From Glandiceps talaboti (lineage: Eukaryota; Hemichordata; Enteropneusta; Spengelidae), in the NCBI RefSeq assembly GCF_964340395.1, contig NC_135554.1, positions 3,812,975 to 3,835,474 of the forward strand: DNA of 22,500 bases, given 5' to 3'. Below the pieces are notes generated by a model. The model saw nothing but the letters and a program-made list of their open reading frames with translations, did not search any database and had not been told where the DNA came from. Made by a program: the position numbers and the translations under genes. Shown in pieces: positions 20,201-22,500 of this stretch. Numbering within the stretch: position 1 is the first letter of the stretch; the number at the start of each line of letters is the position of its first letter.

Positions 20201-21795
20201 GGTGGGGATGGGGTGGGGATGGGGTTAAAGGAAACCAAGAAGGTAATTTATGTGTAGATATACACACTGTAGGTGAAGTGTCCATCTATGCCGTGTATGT
20301 AATGATAGAGAAACTTTTACATAACATAACATAGCAAATATACAAACTGATGTACATGTACATACAATGTACCAGTTAATATTAAAATATTTGACACATG
20401 GAAAGAATTGGAAGGGAAACGTGTAACTATAGTTTTAAAAGTACTTGGATGATGTATACTGGAATTTGATACGTGTACTTGAAACCAAATAAATAATCTA
20501 CCTTAACTTAAGTGATAATATCTCAAAATGATCTCAATAACTCTTTAGTTATATTATTATCATACTTTGTAATTGATAATAGGGAGCTTTAGGTAATTAT
20601 GATGGGGAGGGGGAAATTAAGCCTGCCACATAAAATGTGACCCTCCCCCTATTCCATTTTCTAAAAAGTGTCCCTCCCTCAATTTCCTTTCTCTAAAACA
20701 TGACCCTCATTTTGTTCAAATATTTCAAAACTCATTGCTGTCAGAGGTGAAAAGTGACACTATGCCCAGAATCAAAGGTATATATAAAGGACTCGATCCC
20801 ACTGCTGCCACCACATGGCAATTTCAAAGACATTAGTTGTTTTACACTATGTTAATACAACCACAGTGAATTATACGAAGATCTGCGAAGGAACTACTTT
20901 AAATGATTTCCATGTTTTGATTGGCTAAGCTGAAGGCCAGAATTCCCAGGGACTAGAAGGGTGTACGACTGACATTGTCGAGACCTAGGTCAACATCTCC
21001 AATCCATTCCGTTTTTACACTATCTTACCAACTTTGTTCCTCGTCTCTCATGCGAGATGCACTCCTCTCCTCATACCACAACTAACAATTTATTTACTGA
21101 GTGATTGTCAGCAGTAATTTGACTTTTAAGTTGTGATGTTACTGCAAATGGTGGTGGAATGGTGGCAGTGTTGGCATGTTTAATGGTGGCAGCGGTGGGA
21201 TGTGGAATATTGCAGCTGTGGCATGTGGAATGGTTGCAACTGTGGGACGTCAAAATCACAAAATGATGAAAAGTTTGATAATACAATGTGTCAAAGTAAA
21301 ATTTGACACTTCCCTAATATATTTTCTCTAAAATGCGACACCCATATCCTCCTGGCCCGCCCCATTACTATTACTGAAGGCTCCATAATTTTAGACACAC
21401 ATATTTGTAGGACAAAATGCAGTGAAACAATATTTAAGATGTTTATATTTGATTTTAGAATCTAAAGAATATATATTTAATGTATTCAAAATATCCCCAT
21501 TTCTATTCTTTTCATTATGCAATGTCAGCTGGAGATGAGTTTGGGAGATTTACCTTGGATAAAGTCAGCCGTAGAATATATGTTAATGATGCAGTCATTG
21601 ACCGAGAAGATATCTCAATCTATAATCTAGTCGTGAAGGCGGATCCCAGCCCAGACTGGAATGGCATCCAGAAAACAATTATATCTAATGATGATACTAC
21701 CGATTGGACTGACACAACACTGCATCTTGTTACTATCAACGTTATTGACATCAATGATAATGGTCCTATCTTTAAAAAGACAGATTACACGACAG
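748..21795 (+). CDS. CDH23: Cadherin-23-like gene, 16 internal exons (partial gene span)
   Basis: Span of a split gene; the coding parts are the 16 exons listed separately. Joined, they give one open frame of about 1082 codons with no stop and only phase-compatible GT/AG introns. The product is a run of extracellular cadherin repeats: ten linker motifs (DMNDNYP, DINDHDP, GVNDNDP, DINNKPP, DVNDNRP, DINDNEP, DVNDNPP, DINDNAP, DIDDNEP, DINDNGP), with DRE and DxD calcium motifs between most of them. From remembered human CDH23, repeats 21, 22, 23, 25 and 26 match best and in the same order, which sets the window as the EC17/18 linker to the EC26/27 linker of the 27-repeat protein. In vertebrates CDH23 mediates Ca2+-dependent adhesion and pairs with protocadherin-15 in hair-cell tip links; the role in this animal is unknown. 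Many N-x-S/T sequons fit an extracellular protein. Both gene ends lie outside the window. A different giant cadherin (FAT, Dachsous) is less likely because of the colinear CDH23 features. Confidence 0.88.
913..1826 (+). other. Intron A/B
   Basis: GTAAGT...CAG intron of 914 bp. It holds a G-rich patch at about 1466-1491 (GGGG, GGGGG and GGGG runs) and an alternating purine-pyrimidine tract at 1614-1650. No cadherin-like or other credible coding exon is visible on either strand; the short open frames on both strands come from the G-rich and GT-rich tracts or look random. Confidence 0.75.
1614..1650. repeat. Alternating purine-pyrimidine tract (GT then GC)
   Basis: 37 bases of strict purine-pyrimidine alternation: TA, a run of TG steps, a short GCGTAC link, then CG repeats. 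Such tracts can form left-handed Z-DNA under negative supercoiling; formation here is inference. Confidence 0.9.
1827..1894 (+). CDS. CDH23: CDH23-like exon B: EC18 DxD strand
   Basis: A 68-nt exon, too short to stand out as an open frame. The acceptor is TTACAG ending at 1826 and the donor GTGAGT begins at 1895. It encodes ATDADSGTYGKVAYELQGG and ends AED plus two bases that complete a Leu codon with exon C. It carries the DxD calcium motif of EC18 and the typical GxxGxVxYxLxGG strand. Phase 0 in, phase 2 out; exon C restores phase 0. A probable transposable element begins within about 20 bp of its donor. Confidence 0.88.
1905..2795. mobile_element. Probable Helentron-type non-autonomous element (HINE / pearl-like)
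   Basis: The left part has a 10-bp-arm hairpin (ACCTCCCGTA, loop AGGG, TACGGGAGGT, 1917-1940), then a (GTCT)n microsatellite (about 1955-1992), about 120 bp of unique sequence, then four degenerate tandem units of about 147-193 bp (marker ATTTGCATAATTAATGA at 2114, 2307, 2454, 2603, 2754). The last two units are almost identical. The right side carries CCCTTACGGGAGG (2773-2785), the exact reverse complement of CCTCCCGTAAGGG at 1918-1930. Subterminal inverted repeat, microsatellite and tandem core in this order is the known layout of DINE-1, pearl and HINE elements. No protein is encoded. The outer borders are uncertain by some tens of bases. Confidence 0.65.
1955..1992. repeat. (GTCT)n microsatellite inside the element
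   Basis: Run of GTCT with one CTAT interruption. In related element families the microsatellite next to the left end is part of the element itself, which is how I read it here. Confidence 0.9.
2970..3152. repeat. CCACA/CCAGA pentamer array
   Basis: About 180 bp of ACCACACCAGACC-type pentamers with interruptions (ACTCC, ATCAC, ATAATTAC), ending before CAAATAGTTT. Almost no G or T pairs fall on the plus strand, so it is strongly strand-asymmetric. Open frames on both strands across it are repeat artefacts. It lies in the intron between exons B and C. Confidence 0.92.
3153..3632 (+). other. Remainder of intron B/C
   Basis: AT-rich intronic sequence between the pentamer array and the exon C acceptor. 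I see no exon, RNA gene or repeat that I can support. Confidence 0.6.
3633..3879 (+). CDS. CDH23: CDH23-like exon C: rest of EC18, start of EC19
   Basis: 247 nt, from the AG at 3631-3632 to the donor GTAAGT at 3880. One base completes the Leu codon from exon B. It then reads FYVDPDSGNVTVTN, GLDREDT (the DRE calcium motif), the TIIAAAFDDGQ strand and the linker DINDHDPVF, and starts EC19 with GFIKENT, which carries the calcium Glu. It ends at LKVQ in phase 0. The last Asn of the DxNDN consensus is His here. Together with exons A and B it makes EC18 about 106 residues, the normal size. Confidence 0.93.
3880..4823 (+). other. Intron C/D
   Basis: GTAAGT...CAG intron of 944 bp. Apart from the 46-bp triplicate at 4069-4206 it shows nothing that I can name; no cadherin-like reading frame is present. 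Confidence 0.7.
4069..4215. repeat. 46-bp tandem repeat, three units plus a partial fourth
   Basis: The unit begins TAACCATGGTGAGGTATATG and ends ACAGTCACTCC. Full units start at 4069, 4115 and 4161, and a partial unit starts at 4207. The units differ by only a few substitutions (CATGG/CGTGG, GACTG/GGCTG, GTTAG/GTCAG). Confidence 0.95.
4824..5066 (+). CDS. CDH23: CDH23-like exon D: most of EC19
   Basis: 81 codons, phase 0 at both ends, from TATCAG ending at 4823 to the donor GTAAGC at 5067. It encodes the DxD motif (ATDEDIDENGHIEYF), a VFVLDNKTGSLGVK strand, LDFEA in the place of LDRE, and the ILVVMAQDNGAIPRNDTT strands, ending at IVKINVE. The linker motif itself is on exon E. EC19 totals about 112 residues. 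NGT and NDT are sequons. The open frame continues past the donor but loses cadherin character there. Confidence 0.93.
5117..5189. repeat. TAAA-rich tract followed by (GTT)11
   Basis: AAATAAATAAATA-type sequence (about 5117-5150) followed by 11 GTT triplets at 5157-5189. On the minus strand the triplet reads CAA and gives a false poly-Gln frame; I find no support for a gene there. Confidence 0.9.
5371..5440. other. 70-nt near-perfect hairpin
   Basis: ATATCCGTCAGTCATTA (5371-5387) pairs with TAATGACTGACGAATAT (5424-5440) with one mismatch. The stem continues inward through CACAAACAC...GGGTGTTT, giving about 24 pairs over 28 positions, and the loop is about 13 nt. The size suits a pre-miRNA or a small foldback element. 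Pairing outside the hairpin is poor. It lies in intron D/E and could be read from either strand. Confidence 0.6.
5441..5944 (+). other. Intronic sequence between hairpin and minisatellite
   Basis: AT-rich intron. A 94-codon plus-strand open frame at 5484-5768 has no recognisable domain or splice context, and I treat it as chance. Confidence 0.6.
5945..7707. repeat. 41-bp minisatellite, 43 units
   Basis: The unit is GTAGAGTAGCCAAAGTTCAT plus ATCTCTATCTACACGTCTATA. The GTAGA start is at 5945, 5986 and finally 7708, exactly 43 x 41 bp, so there is no net indel over 1763 bp. Variants are substitutions: CACGTCTAT, CACATCTAT and CACTTCAAT; CCAAAG and CCAATG; ATCTCT and ATATCT. It fills most of intron D/E and ends about 145 bp before exon E. 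Confidence 0.97.
7852..7927 (+). CDS. CDH23: CDH23-like exon E: EC19/20 linker
   Basis: A 76-nt exon from TATTCCAG (AG at 7850-7851) to the donor GTAAGA at 7928. It reads GVNDNDPRFEQKIYSANIT and then EEFKED plus one base of a split Asp codon; phase 0 in, phase 1 out. It supplies the linker after EC19 and the calcium Glu strand of EC20. The first Asp of the usual DxNDN is Gly here (GVNDN), so one calcium ligand is missing. It sits between a 1.8-kb minisatellite and a GTCT-rich 201-bp intron. Confidence 0.88.
8003..8094. repeat. (GTCT)n microsatellite close to the exon F acceptor
   Basis: GTCT run with CTAT and CCTG interruptions, taking up nearly half of the 201-bp intron E/F and ending about 34 bp before the acceptor AG at 8128. 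Confidence 0.95.
8129..8485 (+). CDS. CDH23: CDH23-like exon F: EC20
   Basis: 357 nt, phase 1 at both ends, from TTCACTAG ending at 8128 to the donor GTAAGT at 8486. It encodes DFVITLHASDDDV (DxD motif), the middle strands, DMDVDRYGAYYELILHATDRG, the linker DINNKPPSF and the start of EC21 (ITHMAEGT). EC20 is about 122 residues, longer than usual, with extra sequence around NDTETSYTNISISPG before the DR motif. The calcium motifs are degraded: DRY replaces DRE and DINNK replaces DINDN. NDT and NIS are sequons. Length is a multiple of three. Confidence 0.92.
8583..8694. repeat. 56-bp direct duplication at the left flank of the 20-bp array
   Basis: Two units start with GTAACTGATAACATGCCAAG at 8583 and 8639. 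They share the first 28 bases exactly, then diverge. Part of the unit (GTTGTAACTTGGGTATAATTG) also resembles GCTGTAACTGGGGTGTTATT near 17435, in another intron. Confidence 0.85.
9021..9580. repeat. 280-bp segmental duplication inside the 20-bp array
   Basis: 14 consecutive units at 9021-9300 recur in the same order at 9301-9580. Rare variants line up (TGTTCATTAG, ACAACGTACATCTCAATTAG, ACAATGCACA, ACAATAGAAA twice, ACAATGGAAA). By eye the two copies are identical, so the duplication is recent. Confidence 0.93.
10241..10560. repeat. 80-bp higher-order repeat, four cycles
   Basis: A four-unit cycle repeats every 80 bp. Its marker ACAATGTATATGCTAATTAG stands at 10261, 10341, 10421 and 10501, each time followed by ACAATGTACA and ACAATGGACA units and mostly preceded by a TATTAATTAG unit. 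Confidence 0.9.
11351..11575. repeat. Dispersed repeat, copy 1 (right part, after the array)
   Basis: Matches about 17515-17735 in a different intron. Shared landmarks in order are AATAAGTTGAAA.CGTGA, TCTGA.TTTT, ACAATTT.ATTG, GGATT and GTACAGCT, then TAAGTCATTATATCT, CAG and AAAAAA. The left flank of the array (8583-8720) matches the sequence upstream in the other copy, so the array sits inside this repeat. Confidence 0.7.
11576..12465 (+). other. Right part of intron F/G
   Basis: Unique-looking intronic sequence up to the exon G acceptor. It holds the polyadenylation-like segment at about 12200-12372 listed separately; no exon is seen. Confidence 0.6.
12200..12372 (+). mobile_element. Possible retroposed 3' end (AATAAA plus A-run)
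   Basis: AATAAA at 12342-12347 is followed after about 14 nt by an A-run (12362-12369) and AAGAAGAAGG. That is how the 3' end of a reverse-transcribed mRNA or LINE looks. Upstream sequence (CCCTGCTGGAAGCATCCCC onward) is more GC-balanced than the surrounding intron. No reading frame or target-site duplication was found, so this is tentative. Confidence 0.3.
12466..12738 (+). CDS. CDH23: CDH23-like exon G: EC21
   Basis: 273 nt, phase 1 at both ends, from CCCTCAG ending at 12465 to the donor GTATGT at 12739. It reads EPECSSLVATMNANDPDKG, then LLYEITGIKATNESGDDV, FCISPSNGSVYVNESLDREE, and FHLDIFVKDRNAASHLPD. The insert after the YEITGI strand and the D..AS.LP. stretch near the end resemble the remembered EC21 of human CDH23 (EYHIVGIVAKDD...IDNASDLPE), which is a main reason for the CDH23 call. 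EC21 is about 121 residues. Two cysteines (EPEC, QFC) could pair. NES, NGS, NES and NDT are sequons. Confidence 0.94.
12739..13390 (+). other. Intron G/H
   Basis: GTATGT...TAG intron of 652 bp, AT-rich, with no repeat or exon that I can support. Confidence 0.75.
13391..13606 (+). CDS. CDH23: CDH23-like exon H: EC21/22 linker and first half of EC22
   Basis: 216 nt, phase 1 at both ends, from TTTCCTTTAG ending at 13390 to the donor GTATGT at 13607. It encodes TLEVRVTDVNDNRPVF, then SDSCVSYYCGTIPEENRDV, the DxD strand RAIDPDKGNNGIVEYY and FQINKLTG. AIDPDKGNNG matches the AVDPDKGLNG I recall at the same place in human EC22. The two cysteines four residues apart next to the linker are unusual. 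Consensus calcium ligands are complete here. Confidence 0.94.
13781..13815. repeat. (ACAG)/(CA) compound microsatellite
   Basis: AGACACAGACACAGACACAG followed by a CA run. The related sequence just upstream (ACAGACATACGCAGG) is degenerate. It lies in intron H/I; open frames across it on both strands are low-complexity artefacts. Confidence 0.9.
14068..14109. repeat. 21-bp direct duplication
   Basis: Two identical copies of ACACATATCATACCGTATGG plus A, in intron H/I. Confidence 0.9.
14192..14299. repeat. (GTCT)n(GTTT)n compound microsatellite before exon I
   Basis: GTCT units to about 14247, then GTTT units to about 14284, then a few GTCT units; the tract ends 41 bp before the exon I acceptor at 14340. 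The block structure suggests a C-to-T variant that spread by slippage. Confidence 0.95.
14341..14657 (+). CDS. CDH23: CDH23-like exon I: second half of EC22, first half of EC23
   Basis: 317 nt from TTGTTGTAG ending at 14340 to the donor GTAAGT at 14658; phase 1 in, phase 0 out. It encodes GVISIKHVIDREVSD (DRE), LNITVLAKDKGEPS, the linker DINDNEPEF, NNITIYENATIGSTV (calcium Glu) and the DxD strand SAIDADVDNHAVIEYS. The last stretch parallels the TATDADSGNFALIEYS that I recall in human EC23. A GTCT/GTTT microsatellite ends 41 bp before the exon, and the open frame running back into it is not coding. Confidence 0.94.
14939..15052 (+). CDS. CDH23: CDH23-like exon J: EC23 C-terminal strands
   Basis: 38 codons, phase 0 at both ends, from ATTTTCAG ending at 14938 to the donor GTAGGT at 15053. 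It reads GVVYVNNDLDREILETYDL, then TITATDNPSQSPNLKTSAV. The DNP after the ATxD strand matches the AKDNPGD that I recall in human EC23, and the linker follows in exon K. All calcium ligands expected in this stretch are present. Confidence 0.93.
15053..15890 (+). other. Intron J/K
   Basis: GTAGGT...TAG intron of 838 bp. A 122-codon minus-strand open frame at 15173-15541 has low-complexity composition, no recognisable domain and no splice support; I read it as chance. Nothing else is visible. Confidence 0.7.
15891..16080 (+). CDS. CDH23: CDH23-like exon K: EC23/24 linker and start of EC24
   Basis: 190 nt from TGCTATTTAG ending at 15890 to the donor GTAAGT at 16081; phase 0 in, phase 1 out. It encodes LTVQLLDVNDNPPRF, the EC24 Glu strand (TETREDEIVNTNI), the DxD strand SVTATDEDLIETDITYSIG and DRNDSTPHG plus one base of a split Tyr codon. 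The frame stays open for a while after the donor but reads as non-cadherin sequence. Confidence 0.92.
16081..16728 (+). other. Intron K/L
   Basis: GTAAGT...CAG intron of 648 bp. It contains the short inverted repeat at 16136-16183; otherwise nothing that I can name. Confidence 0.7.
16136..16183. repeat. 12-bp perfect inverted repeat (48-nt hairpin)
   Basis: GTTGTGAGAATT (16136-16147) and AATTCTCACAAC (16172-16183) are perfect reverse complements around a 24-nt loop, in which ATCT and AGAT may extend the pairing. Confidence 0.85.
16729..16988 (+). CDS. CDH23: CDH23-like exon L: EC24 second half, start of EC25
   Basis: 260 nt from CTTTTCAG ending at 16728 to the donor GTAGGT at 16989; phase 1 in, phase 0 out. 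It reads LFKIEPGTNDGVQIGVVKV, NRSLTSQHGFYFLELIATDSG, then SLIIEVFDINDNAPVF and the first strand of EC25. The DRE motif is absent: NRSLTSQHG stands where LDRE would be. The human EC24 I recall also lacks DRE at this place (PLQSYEKF). NRS and NTT are sequons. Confidence 0.93.
17418..17735. repeat. Dispersed repeat, copy 2 (unexpanded form)
   Basis: In intron L/M. Its left part (CTGTAACTGGGGTGTTATTT) resembles the 56-bp unit near 8583. Next comes CCAATAATCAGACATTATAC then ATGTTATTAGG, which matches the array's left edge CAATTATTAGACAACATACA then TGTTAATTAG. The right part matches 11351-11575. It holds one diverged copy of the 20-bp minisatellite unit where the other locus has 131. Confidence 0.68.
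17819..18025 (+). CDS. CDH23: CDH23-like exon M: EC25 first two thirds
   Basis: 69 codons, phase 0 at both ends, from TTACTTAG ending at 17818 to the donor GTAAGG at 18026. It encodes RHLCTVHAKDDDKGQNGNI (DxD motif), the TYTFREDVDPSFNYFDVAK strand pair and HTIDREVIEKYP (DRE). The frame is not marked by a Met, so it is easy to miss. KDDDKGQNG parallels the TDKDEGLNG that I recall in human EC25. NIT is a sequon. Confidence 0.93.
18026..18789 (+). other. Intron M/N
   Basis: GTAAGG...TAG intron of 764 bp, AT-rich, with no supported feature. Confidence 0.75.
18790..18903 (+). CDS. CDH23: CDH23-like exon N: EC25 end and EC25/26 linker
   Basis: 38 codons, phase 0 at both ends, from TTTTCATAG ending at 18789 to the donor GTAAGT at 18904. 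It reads LYILATDNGVPNQLSAEL, then ALQVIVDDIDDNEPTFQRDK. The linker DIDDNEP, with Asp for the usual Asn, equals the one I recall between EC25 and EC26 of human CDH23 (EDIDDNEPLF); this is a strong marker for both identity and numbering. Confidence 0.93.
18904..19995 (+). other. Intron N/O
   Basis: GTAAGT...TAG intron of 1092 bp. Apart from the microsatellite at 19297-19373 it shows only AT-rich sequence and random open frames; the frame before 19996 runs into the intron without cadherin features. Confidence 0.7.
19297..19373. repeat. (AAGC)n(AAAC)n(ATAC)n compound microsatellite
   Basis: Six AAGC units, about nine AAAC units, then CATACATACATAC. The blocks differ by single transitions. Confidence 0.95.
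19996..20128 (+). CDS. CDH23: CDH23-like exon O: EC26 first half
   Basis: 133 nt from TTGGTCTTAG ending at 19995 to a GTTTGT donor at 20129; phase 0 in, phase 1 out. It encodes PIPDILDIIEEHDYDGQSIG, then NVTKADDLDIGDNAVNYYFII. The second part parallels NVTGAVDADEGPNAIVYYFI that I recall from human EC26. The donor is weaker than the others in this gene; a dense G-run tract follows 36 nt downstream. Joining at 20128 makes an Ala codon with exon P and keeps the YYFI-AG homology, which supports this donor. Confidence 0.9.
20165..20224 (+). repeat. Dense G-run tract, 36 nt after the exon O donor
   Basis: Eleven runs of three to five G in 60 nt, separated by 1-3 nt. This exceeds the four closely spaced runs needed for a G-quadruplex. 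It lies on the sense strand, so the pre-mRNA would carry it. Confidence 0.9.
20576..21390. mobile_element. Candidate non-autonomous DNA transposon with imperfect terminal inverted repeats
   Basis: The left end (GGGAGCTTTAGGTAATTATG then ATGGGGAGGG, from 20582) matches the reverse complement of the right end (TGGAGCCTTCAGTAATAGTA then ATGGGGCGGG, about 21354-21385) at roughly 22 of 32 positions. ATAAT stands on both outer sides (20576-20580 and 21385-21389), a possible target-site duplication. Inside are repeated blocks of the type TCTAAAA..TG.CCCTCCC (about 20630-20715 and again near 21329) and a GGTGGCAGTGTTGGCATG-like imperfect repeat (about 21150-21250). No transposase is encoded. It lies in intron O/P. 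Confidence 0.55.
21529..21795 (+). CDS. CDH23: CDH23-like exon P: EC26 second half and EC26/27 linker
   Basis: 267 nt, phase 1 at both ends, from AATGTCAG ending at 21528 to the donor GTGAGT at 21796. It reads GDEFGRFTLDKVSRRIYVN, DAVIDREDISIYNLVVKADP, an insert SPDWNGIQKTIISNDDTTDW, then LHLVTINVIDINDNGPIF and KKTDYTT. Human EC26, as I recall it, has FIVKASSNRSW with a proline-rich insert, then a DINDQPPRF linker and TKAEYTAG, so both the insert and the end match. This is the last exon in the window; the EC27 exon is not seen in the remaining 705 bp. Confidence 0.93.
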
Positions 21796-22500
21796 GTGAG
21801 TACATGGTCGAGGAGAAAATGATTCAATATTTATTATTGGTCAAAGTCCCCATTCTCTTCGTTTATTCCGATCATCATGTAGCATTTATCTATGTCGATG
21901 GCAAAAATGAAAGGCTTTATCATCCTGCAGCCAGTCCACATTTTTTGGTATAATCAGATCACTTTGCACTGCCGCTATACTGTTTACTGTCAATGGAGGG
22001 CGGGCTGTAGAGCCGATGAAAGTGACTTTTCTTAGTTTATCTAAACAAAAATATTGTGAGTTTCATCAACAATAAAGAAGTATTGACATTACCTCAAACA
22101 CAGATCCAAATCAATGTATAGAGTGACTACTGATTAAAAGGTGATGATTTAAATGCTATTTCTTGATGTAAGTTTCCCCAATATGGTAATGATAAACGCA
22201 AATGAATAAGTAAAAATGTGTAAAGATCCATAATTAGTAAGTGGCCAGTACAGCTTTCACTTATAACATTGTAGATTTAGATAAATATTAATACTTGTAT
22301 ATTGATATTGTGTATATAAATAATTGTATGACAACAGTGTCCAGTGTCTAGATCTATGTAATCAAGTAATCGACAATTATATTCATTCTTTGTCTCATTA
22401 TAGCAGGGTAGTGTTATAATTATGTTTCAGTAAATCATCTTTCTTTGACACTTGTTGTATATAATAAATTGTTATATAAGTAGTACTTTCAAGAACCCAT
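21796..22500 (+). other. Start of the intron after exon P
   Basis: Begins with a GTGAGT donor. The frame stays open to 21953 but loses cadherin features at once. I see no EC27 exon and no repeat in the rest of the window. Confidence 0.7.

Noticed and set aside
20002-20334. Gly/Trp-rich extension of exon O (GWGWGW)
   Set aside because: It is the G-run tract read through the donor; splicing at 20128 to exon P restores cadherin sequence.
21071-21286. Minus-strand frame rich in His, Cys, Thr
   Set aside because: It lies within the internal repeats of the candidate transposon and shows no transposase or zinc-finger pattern with regular spacing.

Overview
The window is metazoan nuclear DNA: an AT-rich, intron-rich plus-strand stretch of one very large gene, with about a quarter of its length in tandem repeats. 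I read 16 consecutive internal exons (748..21795) that join without a frame break into 3247 nt, about 1082 codons, all of it cadherin ectodomain. Every join has GT/AG ends and matching phase. The protein has ten inter-domain Ca2+ linker motifs (DxNDNxP type), so it holds the end of one extracellular cadherin (EC) repeat, nine complete repeats, and the start of another. Start codon, signal peptide, transmembrane segment and cytoplasmic tail lie outside the window.

The best match I can give from memory is cadherin-23 (CDH23). Several repeats resemble human CDH23 one after another in the same order: the EC21-like repeat with a long insert after the first strands, the EC23-like repeat, the EC25 linker DIDDNEP, the EC26 sequence around NVT..DxDxGxNAxxYYFI, and the W-containing insert of EC26 followed by DIND..P.F and a DYTTG/EYTAG-like end. 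Counting back from that end, the window covers the EC17/18 linker through the EC26/27 linker. I infer a CDH23 orthologue of an invertebrate bilaterian; the sequence does not let me name the phylum. In vertebrates CDH23 is the upper part of the hair-cell tip link and a Ca2+-dependent adhesion protein.

Layout: 1-657 is a 29-bp minisatellite just upstream of exon A. 748-5066 holds exons A-D (EC17/18 to EC19); the introns carry a probable Helentron-type non-autonomous element (about 1905-2795), a CCACA/CCAGA array and a 46-bp triplicate. 5067-8485 holds a 70-nt hairpin, a 43-unit 41-bp minisatellite, a (GTCT)n tract and exons E-F (EC20). 8486-12465 is a 4-kb intron dominated by 131 units of a 20-bp minisatellite. 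12466-18903 holds exons G-N (EC21-EC25) with ordinary introns and microsatellites. 18904-22500 holds exons O-P (EC26), a dense G-run tract and a candidate inverted-repeat transposon.

The strongest non-coding observation is that the 20-bp minisatellite seems to have grown from a single unit of a dispersed repeat. A second copy of that repeat, with only one unit, sits in another intron at about 17418-17735, and its flanks match both flanks of the expanded array. I found no second gene, no RNA gene and no prokaryotic or viral feature that I can support. Exon labels A-P are mine.
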